Numbered from the stretch's first letter, positions 23,234 through 31,038 are shown. The stretch: 57,862 nt of DNA from Treponema sp. (GCA_024693045.1 JAILLQ010000006.1:1-57862), one strand, 5' to 3'. The notes: generated from the letters alone by a model not told the origin. Program-made: numbers and translations.

Positions 23234-24403
23234 TTATTTGGCAGAGCGACAAACGCGGAAGCCCGAGTCGATGCTCCAGCCGTCTGGGTTGACGTCGAAC
23301 TGGCAGAAAACCGACGCGAGGCAGGCGACGCGGAGCCAGCTACCGCCGCGTAAAACGCGGTTAGAGCCCGACGAGGGGCCAACAGGGTCAGTCGCGTTGC
23401 CTGCTTCAATACTACCATACCAGTCGTAGCACCATTCCCATACGTTTCCGCTCATGTCGTATAAGCCAAGTGCATTTGCAGCTTTTTTTCCAACTTCGTG
23501 TGTTCCACAGCCGGCAGTTCCGCTTGATATGGTTGCATCTGATGTTGTTCCATTTGCAATGTTATACAAGTACCAGCCTACGCTGTCTAATCCGGTATTT
23601 GTATAATCATAATAAGTTGCATCTGCTGCACCTTCTTCTGTAGAAACTTTACCTGTTGCGGCTCCACTGAACAAATAATTCCAGTCTGCTTTTGTGCTGT
23701 CGCCTCCGCGGGCTGCAAATTCCCATTCTGCTTCTGTTGGCAGGCGGTAGCCGTTTGCGTTGGCTACTGGGGTTACTGTTGCACCTGTAATATGATTTGA
23801 AGTTACCTCTGTAACTTCAATTGCATATGCTTTTGTAAGGTTAAGTTTTTCGCTTAATGCGTTGCAGAAATATACTGCATCATACCATGTTACACCTTCT
23901 ACAGGGCGGTATTTCTGGGTTTCTCCTTCTGCAATTACATATTTTGTACTTTCGTCGCTGCAATAAGATGGTTCTGCAGTAAGTGTATATTCTGTTCCGT
24001 CAACAGTTATTTTCTGTCCGTTCGTTACTGCCTTGTAAAGTTCCTGTGTTACTTCGTACTTTCCCATAATAAACGGGCTTAAAGTTACGTTGCGGCCTTC
24101 TATGAATACACCGTCAAAAATGGTTGTGTTTTCTGCACCAGTTATAGTTGTACTTGCAGAAATTACAGTTTTATCTGATGTTTTTTCAAGCAAAACGCCG
24201 TTAAGTTTAATTCCGTTATCTGTTAATTCAAATGAATCAGGTTGCTCCGGTGTCCCAGCTGTTCCGACGATTTTCTTGCCAAGCAGCACTGCTGCCGCAA
24301 GGTTTGAACTGTCGTCAGCATTTGTGTCACATGACGCAAACCCAAATAAAACTGCCGCAATGCCAGCAAGTGCTATAATTTTAGATACTTTTAATTTTTT
24401 CAA
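23234..24403 (-). CDS. FGE/C-type-lectin-fold lipoprotein 1, DGR target-like
   Basis: 389 residues from a TTG at 24403, which has GGGAG seven bases upstream and gives a signal peptide with lipobox FGFASC (Cys about 25); longer starts would bury this. The rest is a formylglycine-generating-enzyme (sulfatase-modifying-factor) domain: FIMGKYEVTQELYKAV, WYDAVYFCNALSEKL, GYRLPTEAEWEFAARGG, DMSGNVWEWCYDWY, RGGSW and GFRVCRSAK. In this fold, bacteria use the C-terminal tract as a variable binding surface, as in TvpA of T. denticola; enzymatic FGE activity is unlikely. Ends in a GC-rich block carrying the variable tract at 23261-23383. Confidence 0.88.
   Translation of the reverse strand: MKKLKVSKIIALAGIAAVLFGFASCDTNADDSSNLAAAVLLGKKIVGTAGTPEQPDSFELTDNGIKLNGVLLEKTSDKTVISASTTITGAENTTIFDGVFIEGRNVTLSPFIMGKYEVTQELYKAVTNGQKITVDGTEYTLTAEPSYCSDESTKYVIAEGETQKYRPVEGVTWYDAVYFCNALSEKLNLTKAYAIEVTEVTSNHITGATVTPVANANGYRLPTEAEWEFAARGGDSTKADWNYLFSGAATGKVSTEEGAADATYYDYTNTGLDSVGWYLYNIANGTTSDATISSGTAGCGTHEVGKKAANALGLYDMSGNVWEWCYDWYGSIEAGNATDPVGPSSGSNRVLRGGSWLRVACLASVFCQFDVNPDGWSIDSGFRVCRSAK
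23261..23383 (-). other. Variable region 1 (DGR-type), 41 codons
   Basis: Compared with 24751-24873, 25 of 41 codons differ, 23 of them changing the amino acid, with no indel. Invariant codons (CGC, GGC GGT, TGG, GCC, GCG TCG GTT, GAC TCG GGC) are interspersed. Every difference is compatible with random replacement of adenines in a shared template; for instance TTC/GGC, GAC/AGC, GGC/TCC and ATC/AGC all derive from AAC. Downstream coding sequence GGC TTC CGC GTT TGT CGC is identical, as expected for an initiation-of-homing tract. Confidence 0.7.
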
Positions 24404-24497
24404 TTTATTTCTCCCTAAAAAAAACTGTAAAAATAATATCACAAATTTTCCTCCGAGAAATGCATTTTTTTGTAATTCCTCCGCGTATATATAAAGT

Positions 24498-24707
24498 ATG
24501 GAAACAATGACAACAAATTATCTCTCTCTCACCCCGGAAGAAAAATGGGAACAGGCAACACTTGCGAATAAGCGGAAAAGTCCCGCGGTGGTTGAGGCTC
24601 TCGAAACCACCTGCGTAGCGGAAAAATCTCGGTCATTGAGCGGTCGAAATCTGCATAATGCGGTCATTTCGACAGGTGGTTCCAGAGCTTGTCGAAGGGC
24701 TCAATGA
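24498..24707 (+). pseudogene. Truncated Rpn-family gene (5' fragment)
   Basis: The first 73 bases are the same as the start of the intact gene at 26011 (METMTTNYLSLTPEEKWEQA onward); then homology stops after GCGAATA and the frame runs through palindrome B to a stop at 24707. It is a by-product of the segmental duplication and not expected to be functional. Confidence 0.85.
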
Positions 24708-24709
24708 CC
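24631..24709. repeat. Nested palindrome B, downstream of second FGE lipoprotein gene
   Basis: Outer arms GGTCATTGAGC (24631-24641) and GCTCAATGACC (24699-24709), inner GTCGAAAT / ATTTCGAC and GCATAATGC. One arm carries an extra segment (GGTGGTTCCAGAGCTTGTCG). Homologous to 23164-23219. Confidence 0.85.
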
Positions 24710-24723
24710 TTAAATTAGTTACT

Positions 24724-25917
24724 CTATTTGGCAGAGCGACAAACGCGGAAGCCCGAGTCGCTCCACTTGGAGCTCGGGTAGTCGTAGCCCCGGAAGCAAA
24801 CCGACGCGCTGCTGGCCTCGCGTTGCCAGCCACCGCCGCGAGAAATGCGGTAAGAGCTCGAGGAGGCGCCAGTAGGGTCAGTCGCGTTGCCTGCTTTAAT
24901 AATATCATACCAGTCGTAGCACCACTCAGATACGTTTCCACTCATGTCGTATAAGCCAAGTGCATTTGCAGCTTTTTTTCCAACTTCGTGGGTTCCAAAG
25001 CCGGCTGTTCCACTTGCTCCGGATGAATCTGATGTTTCTCCATTATTACAAATGTTATACCTGTACCAGCCTACGCTGTCTAAACCGGTATTTGTCCAAG
25101 AAGAGTATGTTGCTTCCTCTGCACCATCCGCAGTTGAAACTTTACCTGTTGCGGCTCCACTGAACAAATAATTCCAGTCTGCTTTTGTGCTGTCGCCTCC
25201 GCGGGCTGCAAACTCCCATTCTGCTTCTGTTGGCAGGCGGTAGCCGTTTGCGTTGGCTACTTGGGTTACTGTTGCACCTGTAATATGATTTGAAGTTACC
25301 TCTGTAACTTCAATTGTATATGCTTTTGTAAGGTTAAGTTTTTCGCTTAATGCGTTGCAGAAATATACTGCATCATACCATGTTACATTTCCTACAGGTC
25401 GGTATTTCTGGGTTTCGCCCTCTGCAATTGCATATACTGTACTTCCGTCGCTACAGTAAGACGGTTCTGCATCAAGTTCATATTCTGTTTCCCCAACAGT
25501 TACTTTCTGTCCGTTCATTACTGCCTTGTAAAGTTCCTGTGTTACTTCGTATTTTCCCATAATAAACGGGCTTAAGGTAACGTTGCGGCCTTTTATGAAT
25601 ACACCGTCATAATTGTTTGTATTTGTCGAACCTGCAATTGTTACAGCAGTTTCTATAGCATAAACTTCAGTTGTTTTAGCAAAAGTTGTTTCACCAATAA
25701 CAATTGCGTCTTTAGCAATTCTTCCACCGGTTGCCGGTTGTTCTGGCTGCTCAGGATTTTCCGGTTGTTTTGGTTGCTCCGGTGTCCCAGCTGTTCCCCC
25801 GCTTTTCTGGCCAAGCAGCAAACTGTCGTCAGCATTTGTGTCACATGACGCAAACCCAAATAAAACTGCTGCAATGCCGGCAAGTGCTATAATTTTAGAT
25901 ACTTTTAATTTTTTCAA
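24724..25917 (-). CDS. FGE/C-type-lectin-fold lipoprotein 2, DGR target-like
   Basis: 397 residues from TTG 25917 with GGGAG seven bases upstream; signal peptide and lipobox are the same as in paralogue 1. After the Cys it has a different linker with a Pro/Glu/Gln repeat (GTPEQPKQPENPEQPEQP), then a nearly identical FGE domain (MGKYEVTQELYKAVMNGQ, GYRLPTEAEWEFAARGG, DMSGNVSEWCYDWY) and the same end GFRVCRSAK. Where paralogue 1 has SWLRVACLASVF it has GWQREASSASVC. Expected to be a lipid-anchored surface protein with a diversified ligand site; the ligand is unknown. Divergent from the rpn gene across a shared intergenic region. Confidence 0.88.
   Translation of the reverse strand: MKKLKVSKIIALAGIAAVLFGFASCDTNADDSLLLGQKSGGTAGTPEQPKQPENPEQPEQPATGGRIAKDAIVIGETTFAKTTEVYAIETAVTIAGSTNTNNYDGVFIKGRNVTLSPFIMGKYEVTQELYKAVMNGQKVTVGETEYELDAEPSYCSDGSTVYAIAEGETQKYRPVGNVTWYDAVYFCNALSEKLNLTKAYTIEVTEVTSNHITGATVTQVANANGYRLPTEAEWEFAARGGDSTKADWNYLFSGAATGKVSTADGAEEATYSSWTNTGLDSVGWYRYNICNNGETSDSSGASGTAGFGTHEVGKKAANALGLYDMSGNVSEWCYDWYDIIKAGNATDPTGASSSSYRISRGGGWQREASSASVCFRGYDYPSSKWSDSGFRVCRSAK
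24751..24873 (-). other. Variable region 2 (DGR-type), 41 codons
   Basis: Counterpart of the tract at 23261-23383; see that entry for the codon comparison. Flanked upstream by an identical stretch (GCAGGCAACGCGACTGACCC) and downstream by the identical 3' tract, inside a block visibly richer in GC than the rest of the gene. Confidence 0.7.
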
Positions 25918-26010
25918 TTTATTTCTCCCTAAAAAAAACTGTAAAAATAATATCACAAATTTTCCTCCGAGAAATGCATTTTTTGTAATTCCTCCGCGTA
26001 TATATAAAGT

Positions 26011-26835
26011 ATGGAAACAATGACAACAAATTATCTCTCTCTCACCCCGGAAGAAAAATGGGAACAGGCAACACTTGCGAATAATTTCATATTTTATAAG
26101 GTGATGCGCCACCACCCAGAAGCATGCAAACAGCTTCTGGAAATGCTGCTTGGAATCAAGATTGAGTCTATGGAAATGAAGCAGGAAGAGACTATTGCCC
26201 TTGACTACGATTCAAAAGGCATAAGGCTTGATGTCTTTGTTAAAGACACTGGCAGAATGTTCGATGTTGAACTGCAGATAGCAAACACAAAGGAACTTCC
26301 GGAAAGAGCCCGCTACTATCAGGGCGTGATGGACGTAGACACTCTGAAAGCGGGACAAAAGTACAAGGAACTTCGGGACAGCCACATAATCTTTATCTGT
26401 CTTGAAGATGTTTTTAAAAACGGTCTTCCCGTAAACACCTTTGCAAACATCTGCCTGGAGGACGGAAAAACAAAATTCGGCGACAGAACTTACAAACACT
26501 TCTTTTTTGCACCTCTGTGTGCTAAAATGATTGAAGACAAGGAAGTCAAGGCATTTTTTGAGTTCCTCATTTCAAACCAGGCATCCAGCAGCTACACCGA
26601 TGAGCTGAAAAATTACGTTGCAGATGCAAAACAAAGCACGGAGAACAAAATGCAGTTCATGACATGGGAAAGACAGAGAGCATACGATTTTGAAGCTGGT
26701 GCTCAGCAGAAAGCGGTGGAAACTGCTGAAAATATGATGAAAAAAAATTACCCAGTTGATGATATCTGCGAAATTACAGGACTTTCTTTAGAACAGGTTC
26801 TTGAAATAAAAGAGAAAATCACTGTAAAAATGTAA
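26011..26835 (+). CDS. Rpn/PD-(D/E)XK-family recombination-promoting nuclease
   Basis: 274 residues of the Rpn (PDDEXK_2) family, often labelled a transposase but shown in E. coli to be nucleases linked to recombination. The nuclease core is RLDVFVKDTGRMFDVELQIA (about 72-91, with Asp, then Glu-x-Gln), followed by ARYYQGVMDVDTL. The helical C-terminus ends in a short coiled segment. No ribosome site precedes either ATG (26011 or 26020); TATATA at 25999-26004 suggests a very short leader. Its 5' end is duplicated at 24498. Confidence 0.85.
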   Translation: METMTTNYLSLTPEEKWEQATLANNFIFYKVMRHHPEACKQLLEMLLGIKIESMEMKQEETIALDYDSKGIRLDVFVKDTGRMFDVELQIANTKELPERARYYQGVMDVDTLKAGQKYKELRDSHIIFICLEDVFKNGLPVNTFANICLEDGKTKFGDRTYKHFFFAPLCAKMIEDKEVKAFFEFLISNQASSSYTDELKNYVADAKQSTENKMQFMTWERQRAYDFEAGAQQKAVETAENMMKKNYPVDDICEITGLSLEQVLEIKEKITVKM

Positions 26836-26864
26836 TTTTGCAAAAAAATTATTATTTAGATATA

Positions 26865-26960
26865 ACTGCGCCGTGCGTGTAAGGGCGCCAAAGGCGTTCC
26901 GGAGCAACGCGGAGGAATGAGCGGTGAGCGGAACCCTGGAAGGCCGGGATGAAGGATGGG
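26865..26960 (+). repeat. GC-rich dispersed intergenic element, diverged copy 3
   Basis: Contains CTGCGCCG, GCGCCAAAGGC, GAGCGGTGAGCGGA and GGAAGGCCGG in the same order as 8201-8320, with a different core stem (GTTCCG ... CGGAAC). It lies between the rpn gene and the acyltransferase promoter. From 26961 to 27037 I see nothing further. Confidence 0.55.
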
Positions 26961-27037
26961 TTTCGGTTTTGGAGAGAGAGTAAATAAATGAAAAAACAAC
27001 TACGCCCCTCCAAAAAAAGTAAAGAATTCTCTCTGCG

Positions 27038-27066
27038 TTGACATCTCAATTTTTTGGTCGTAAGAT
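27038..27066 (+). promoter_or_regulatory. Promoter for the acyltransferase gene
   Basis: Consensus TTGACA (27038-27043), 17-base spacer, TAAGAT (27061-27066), 40 bases before the ATG. Confidence 0.75.
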
Positions 27067-27106
27067 AACAGAATATAATTCTCACTAAAAATTTAGGAGC
27101 GTATCA

Positions 27107-28009
27107 ATGGGAAAGCAGTTAAAAGAGGTTTATGGAAAATACTTTCAGGAGATGATGCAGTATTCAAAAGCCCCTGCAAAAATTGATAACACAAATGTAT
27201 ACCAGGAAGCTAACAAAGACTTAACAAAGTATATGGAAATCATTCTTAGTGAAAATTTCCTTCCAGGTTCGGGACTTGGTAATGTAGAAAACTTTAAGGC
27301 TTTTTATGATGCAGTTTCAAAAGAAGGAAAGCGTGGTCTTATCCTTATGGAACACTACACAAATCTTGATCTTCCTGCAATTATCTACCTTTTAAAAATT
27401 CACGGAGAAGAATGGTCAAAAGAATTTTCTGACAAAATCGTTGCCGTTGCCGGTATGAAACTCAACGAGGCTAGTCCTGCTGTTCGCATTTGGACAGAAG
27501 GTTTTACTCGCGTTGTAATTTATCCAACTCGTTCTTTGGATAAAGTGGACGGTTCTGATGTAAGTGAAGAAGAAAAGAAAGCCGAAGAAAAAAAAGCTCG
27601 CACAATCAATCTTGCTGCAATGCGTGCAATGGACGACTGTAAAAAGCGTGGCCAGGTTGTACTCGTTTTTCCAAGCGGTACCCGATATCGCCCAGGTCAT
27701 CCGGAAACAAAAAAAGGTCTTCGCGAAATCGACAGTTACCTTCGCCTTTTCGACATCGTTTTGCCTGTAGCAATCAATGGCAATTGTCTTCGCATTAATC
27801 CTGAATGCCCTGATGAAATGCTTAACGACCTTGTTGAACAGGATAAAGTAATTTTAACAGCCGGAAAGGTAATCGACTGCAAAGAATACCGCAAGTCAAT
27901 TTTGGATAATCTTCCAGCTGATGAACCTGATCCAAAGCAGAAAACAATCGACGGAATTATGGATATTCTTCAGGAACTCCACGATAAAGTTGAACCAACT
28001 CGTCTATAG
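27107..28009 (+). CDS. Glycerol-3-phosphate/lysophosphatidate-type acyltransferase
   Basis: 300 residues of the PlsB/PlsC-like acyltransferase superfamily. The catalytic H-x4-D motif is HYTNLD (His83, Asp88), and FPSGTRYRPG (about 190-199) is the second substrate-binding motif. These enzymes acylate glycerol-3-phosphate or lysophosphatidate at the membrane to begin phospholipid synthesis; which step it performs is not clear. The length and cytosolic look (no evident membrane helix) favour a soluble glycerol-3-phosphate 1-acyltransferase. AGGAG precedes the ATG. Confidence 0.8.
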   Translation: MGKQLKEVYGKYFQEMMQYSKAPAKIDNTNVYQEANKDLTKYMEIILSENFLPGSGLGNVENFKAFYDAVSKEGKRGLILMEHYTNLDLPAIIYLLKIHGEEWSKEFSDKIVAVAGMKLNEASPAVRIWTEGFTRVVIYPTRSLDKVDGSDVSEEEKKAEEKKARTINLAAMRAMDDCKKRGQVVLVFPSGTRYRPGHPETKKGLREIDSYLRLFDIVLPVAINGNCLRINPECPDEMLNDLVEQDKVILTAGKVIDCKEYRKSILDNLPADEPDPKQKTIDGIMDILQELHDKVEPTRL

Positions 28010-28015
28010 TTTTTG

Positions 28016-28130
28016 GGCGCAAACCCATTTGTAACCGGCCTTGCAGGGCCCGCTAACGCTTGGTCTCGGAGAGCTTTTTGCTCTCCTCGCCTTGCTTCGC
28101 AACCCTTCCACGCCGGCGCAAATCCCTCCT
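28016..28130 (-). repeat. GC-rich dispersed intergenic element, copy 2
   Basis: On the minus strand it carries GCGCCGGCGTGGA, AGCGTTAGCGGGC and AAGGCCGG in the order seen at 8201-8320, with core hairpin GGAGAGC-AAAAA-GCTCTCC. It fills most of the acyltransferase-radA gap. Confidence 0.75.
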
Positions 28131-28200
28131 TCATCTATTATTTCTATCGCTAATTGCAGATTTTTTAATTTTCCTTCGTTATATTATTTAAGAGGTTTAT

Positions 28201-29553
28201 ATGGCAAAAAAGAATGGAAGCATATTGTATAAATGTTCGAACTGCGGTTATTCTCAGCCACGCTGGTTGGGTCGCTGCCCTGAATGTGGCGAATGGAACT
28301 GCATGGAAGAATGTATCGTTGATTCTGCTTCTCTTTCTCCTGCCGGCAGGGGGTCTGTTATTTCAGAAAAGGCAAAACCTCTCCCCCTGGATTCAATTTC
28401 TTCACAGGACTCTTCCCGCTATTCAACAGGTATTCCTGAATTTGACAGGGTTTTAGGCGGTGGCGCTACCCGGCGTTCTGCTGTAATGATTGGCGGTGAG
28501 CCTGGAATCGGAAAATCAACTCTTTTAATTCAGACTGCGTCAAAAATGGCAGAAGCTTTTCCAGGCAAAATTCTTTACATTTCCGGAGAAGAATCTGCTG
28601 CACAAATCAAAGAAAGAGCAGAACGCCTCAGCTTGAATTGTAAAGGAATAGAAGTTCTTTGCACCATGCGACTGGAAGACATTCTTGACGCCCTGGATAA
28701 AGTTAATCCGATTCTGGTAATTATAGATTCCATTCAAACTGTTTATTCTGCAGAAGCCGGCCTGGTACCTGGTACAGTAAACCAGTTAAAGTACTGCGCA
28801 AACGAACTCGTGGGCTGGGTAAAAAATCGTGATTCAGTTTTAATTATGACGGCTCATGTTACAAAAGAAGGTACTATTGCCGGACCAAAAACTCTTGAAC
28901 ATATGGTCGATACTGTAATTTCTTTTGAACGCAACAGCGATGATGTGCGTTTTTTACATGCTCAGAAAAACCGTTTTGGCTCAGTCGACGAACTTGGAAT
29001 TTTCAATATGACAGAAAAAGGTCTGGAACCGGTTCTTAATCCTGCAACAATGTTCCTTTCTGAACGCCGGGAAGTTCAGCCGGCCGGTGTTGCCTGTGCA
29101 GCCGTTTTTGAAGGAAACCGGGTTTTTCTTGTAGAAATTCAGGCTCTTACAGCACCGGCTAAAGCGGCTATTTCCAGGGTTTTTAGTGATAAAATAGATT
29201 CTGCCCGTGTAAGCCGAATTGCTGCAATTCTTGAAAAAAGAGCTGGCATAAAATTTCTTGGCCAGGATATTTACATCAATGTTGCAGGTGGCATTCGCTT
29301 AAGTGAAAGTGCTGTAGATGCGGCTCTTGCGGTTGCAATGTATTCAGCTCGTACAGATATTCCTCTTGCTGTTGGCACAGCCATTTTTGGTGAATTAAGT
29401 CTTGCCGGAGAAATTCGTCCTGTTCCAAAAATAAAGGCCAGGGCAAAAACTGCAGAAAGTTTGGGCTTTACCCGTATTTATTCTGCAGAAAAGCATCCCG
29501 GCCTTCTTCAGGTAAAAGATATAGCTTCTTTAATTAAATCTGTTTTCGGCTAA
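28201..29553 (+). CDS. radA: DNA repair protein RadA
   Basis: RecA-related ATPase that drives branch migration in recombination repair. 450 residues: N-terminal zinc finger with Cys12, 15, 26 and 29 (CSNCGY ... CPECG), Walker A GGEPGIGKST (98-107), Walker B ILVIIDSIQT (171-180), the RadA signature KNRFGS (256-261) and a C-terminal Lon-protease-like domain with the expected fold sequence (GGIRLSESAVDAALAVA). The start has AGAGG upstream. It converges on cysE, ending one base before that gene's end. Confidence 0.97.
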   Translation: MAKKNGSILYKCSNCGYSQPRWLGRCPECGEWNCMEECIVDSASLSPAGRGSVISEKAKPLPLDSISSQDSSRYSTGIPEFDRVLGGGATRRSAVMIGGEPGIGKSTLLIQTASKMAEAFPGKILYISGEESAAQIKERAERLSLNCKGIEVLCTMRLEDILDALDKVNPILVIIDSIQTVYSAEAGLVPGTVNQLKYCANELVGWVKNRDSVLIMTAHVTKEGTIAGPKTLEHMVDTVISFERNSDDVRFLHAQKNRFGSVDELGIFNMTEKGLEPVLNPATMFLSERREVQPAGVACAAVFEGNRVFLVEIQALTAPAKAAISRVFSDKIDSARVSRIAAILEKRAGIKFLGQDIYINVAGGIRLSESAVDAALAVAMYSARTDIPLAVGTAIFGELSLAGEIRPVPKIKARAKTAESLGFTRIYSAEKHPGLLQVKDIASLIKSVFG

Positions 29554-29554
29554 T

Positions 29555-30424
29555 TTACTGGCGGTTGATTATAAGTTTTGTTCCGGCTGGAATGCTTTCT
29601 GTTACCCAGGTATTACCACCGATAACAGAGCCTCTTCCGATTACAGTTTCTCCACCAAGAATTGTTGCTCCCGCATAAATTGTTACATCATCTTCTATAG
29701 TAGGATGTCTTTTTTTATTCATAAGTTCTTTCTTTACGCTCAAAGCACCTAAAGTAACACCCTGATAGATTTTTACATTGTCGCCGATAATTGTTGTTTC
29801 ACCTATTACAATTCCTGTTCCGTGGTCGATAAAAAAAGATTTCCCGATTTCTGCACCAGGGTTGATGTCGATTCCTGTTCTGCCGTGGATGTATTCGCTC
29901 ATAATTCTTGGAATAATAGGAATTCCCGATTTGCAGAGAAAATGTGCAATTCTGTAAACTGTAATTGCCTGTAAACCTGGATACGAAAGAATTACTTCTT
30001 CGTTGCTTTTGGCAGCAGGGTCTCCCCTGTAGATTGCAGCAACATCCAGCATAAGCTGTTCGCGAATATATGGAATTTCTTCGATTAATGAAAGACAAGC
30101 CTGTTCGGCTAATTTTAGGCACATTGGGTTTCTTACGGGTTTTTCTTTGCATGCACAGTTTGTATCGTTGTAAACCATCGCTTTTTGGATTTCGACAGTA
30201 AGTATTGCAATGATGTTATTTACTTTCTGGCCTGTGATATAGCGTATGTTTTCAGGGTTAATGCTTTCTGCGGTTTTGAATCCAGGAAAAATTAAACACT
30301 GGAGTTCGCCTAAAACTTTTATAACATTTTCTCGATTTGGAAAATTTTCTCCTTCACTTCTATTGATTCCACCGAATCTGTCATATGAATCAAGAATTCC
30401 ATCGATTAACATATCTATATTCAT
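29555..30424 (-). CDS. cysE: Serine O-acetyltransferase
   Basis: Acetylates L-serine with acetyl-CoA, the first step of cysteine synthesis. 289 residues: an alpha-helical N-terminal domain, then a left-handed beta helix of hexapeptide repeats. Catalytic residues lie in IDHGTGIVIGETTIIGDN and QGVTLGALS; the C-terminal turn is GAGATILGGE-like (IYAGATILGGETVIG). The N-terminal extension and ending KLIINRQ resemble the longer bacterial or plant-like branch. A GGGGG ribosome site precedes ATG 30424. Confidence 0.92.
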   Translation of the reverse strand: MNIDMLIDGILDSYDRFGGINRSEGENFPNRENVIKVLGELQCLIFPGFKTAESINPENIRYITGQKVNNIIAILTVEIQKAMVYNDTNCACKEKPVRNPMCLKLAEQACLSLIEEIPYIREQLMLDVAAIYRGDPAAKSNEEVILSYPGLQAITVYRIAHFLCKSGIPIIPRIMSEYIHGRTGIDINPGAEIGKSFFIDHGTGIVIGETTIIGDNVKIYQGVTLGALSVKKELMNKKRHPTIEDDVTIYAGATILGGETVIGRGSVIGGNTWVTESIPAGTKLIINRQ

Positions 30425-30507
30425 TGTAAGCCCCCGTAAAGTCCTTAAATGTTAGCATAATGGCATTTAAAAAACTAGAATTTTTTCAAAAAATAACTTA
30501 AATTCAA

Positions 30508-30536
30508 TTGACACAAAATAACGACTCATATATATT
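30508..30536 (+). promoter_or_regulatory. Promoter of the tRNA-Thr/rpmG/tRNA-Trp/secE-nusG-rplKAJL operon
   Basis: Consensus TTGACA (30508-30513), 17-base spacer, TATATT (30531-30536), 40 bases before tRNA-Thr. Confidence 0.8.
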
Positions 30537-30576
30537 TTTAGAACGCATTGTTTTAGGTTTATAGGGGTGCGGTAAC

Positions 30577-30649
30577 GCCCTTGTAGCTCAGTTGGTAGAG
30601 CGCAGCCATGGTAAGGCTGAGGTCTGCGGTTCAAACCCGCACGGGGGCT
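30577..30649 (+). tRNA. tRNA-Thr (anticodon GGT)
   Basis: Full cloverleaf: acceptor GCCCTTG / CGGGGGC, D-arm GCTC-AGTTGGTA-GAGC, anticodon stem CAGCC / GGCTG with loop ATGGTAA (GGT at 34-36), T-arm TGCGG-TTCAAAC-CCGCA, discriminator T. CCA is not encoded. Confidence 0.95.
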
Positions 30650-30698
30650 TATACAGCTGAGACATTGAGCAAATAAAAGTCTTTTTAGGAGTATAGAA

Positions 30699-30875
30699 AT
30701 GGCAAGTAAGAAGAAGGGTGCAGTAGAAATCATCGCTTTACAGTGTTCTGAATGCAAACGTAAGAACTATACAACTTACAAAAACCGTAAGAACATCACT
30801 GGCAAACTTGAAATGAAAAAGTATTGCCCATTTGATCGCAAGCACACATTGCACAAAGAAACAAAAGCTAAATAA
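30699..30875 (+). CDS. rpmG: 50S ribosomal protein L33
   Basis: 58-residue protein [20 protein letters not shown] onward, with Lys/Arg-rich middle YTTYKNRKN and a CPFDRKH end. It keeps one CxxC (Cys17-Cys20) and a later Cys but not the full four-Cys zinc site. AGGAG precedes the ATG. It sits between tRNA-Thr and tRNA-Trp ahead of secE, the standard order in many bacteria. Confidence 0.96.
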   Translation: MASKKKGAVEIIALQCSECKRKNYTTYKNRKNITGKLEMKKYCPFDRKHTLHKETKAK

Positions 30876-30900
30876 GCTTATAAAATTTTATATTTTTCAT

Positions 30901-30914
30901 TTGGCTTCGGCCAA
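30901..30914 (+). other. UUCG hairpin between rpmG and tRNA-Trp
   Basis: Stem TTGGC / GCCAA capped by TTCG. It has no T-run, so it is a probable mRNA 3' end stabiliser or processing marker rather than a terminator. Confidence 0.5.
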
Positions 30915-30928
30915 GTGATTTAATATAT

Positions 30929-31001
30929 AGGGCAGTAGTTCAGCTGGTAGAGCAGCGGTCTCCAAAACCGCCTGTCGTGGGTTCAAATCCTGCCTGCCCT
31001 G
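30929..31001 (+). tRNA. tRNA-Trp (anticodon CCA)
   Basis: Acceptor AGGGCAG / CTGCCCT, D-arm GTTC-AGCTGGTA-GAGC, anticodon stem GCGGT / ACCGC with loop CTCCAAA, T-arm GTGGG-TTCAAAT-CCTGC, discriminator G. CCA is not encoded. Confidence 0.95.
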
Positions 31002-31038
31002 TCTTTTTTTTGAACTAAAAATTAGTTTTGGAGGAAAA

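Larger units (their letters stand above)
23164..26083. repeat. Tandem segmental duplication (two units of about 1.4 kb)
   Basis: Unit 1 (about 23164-24570) and unit 2 (about 24631-26083) have the same order: palindrome, FGE-fold lipoprotein gene on the minus strand, shared intergenic region, and the first 73 bases of an rpn gene on the plus strand. Intergenic sequence and signal peptides are nearly identical; the linker after the lipobox and the C-terminal variable tract differ. Bases 24571-24630 are junction sequence with short GCGGAAAA direct repeats. Confidence 0.88.

Noticed and set aside
23238..24954. Plus-strand frames opposite the variable tracts
   Set aside because: They are mirrors of the GC-rich variable regions of the minus-strand lipoprotein genes.
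23234..26115. Upstream-extended starts of the two FGE lipoproteins
   Set aside because: They lack ribosome sites and hide the signal peptide; TTG codons with GGGAG upstream fit better.
26852..27085. 77-codon minus-strand frame after rpn
   Set aside because: It lies over the GC-rich intergenic element and the promoter at 27038.
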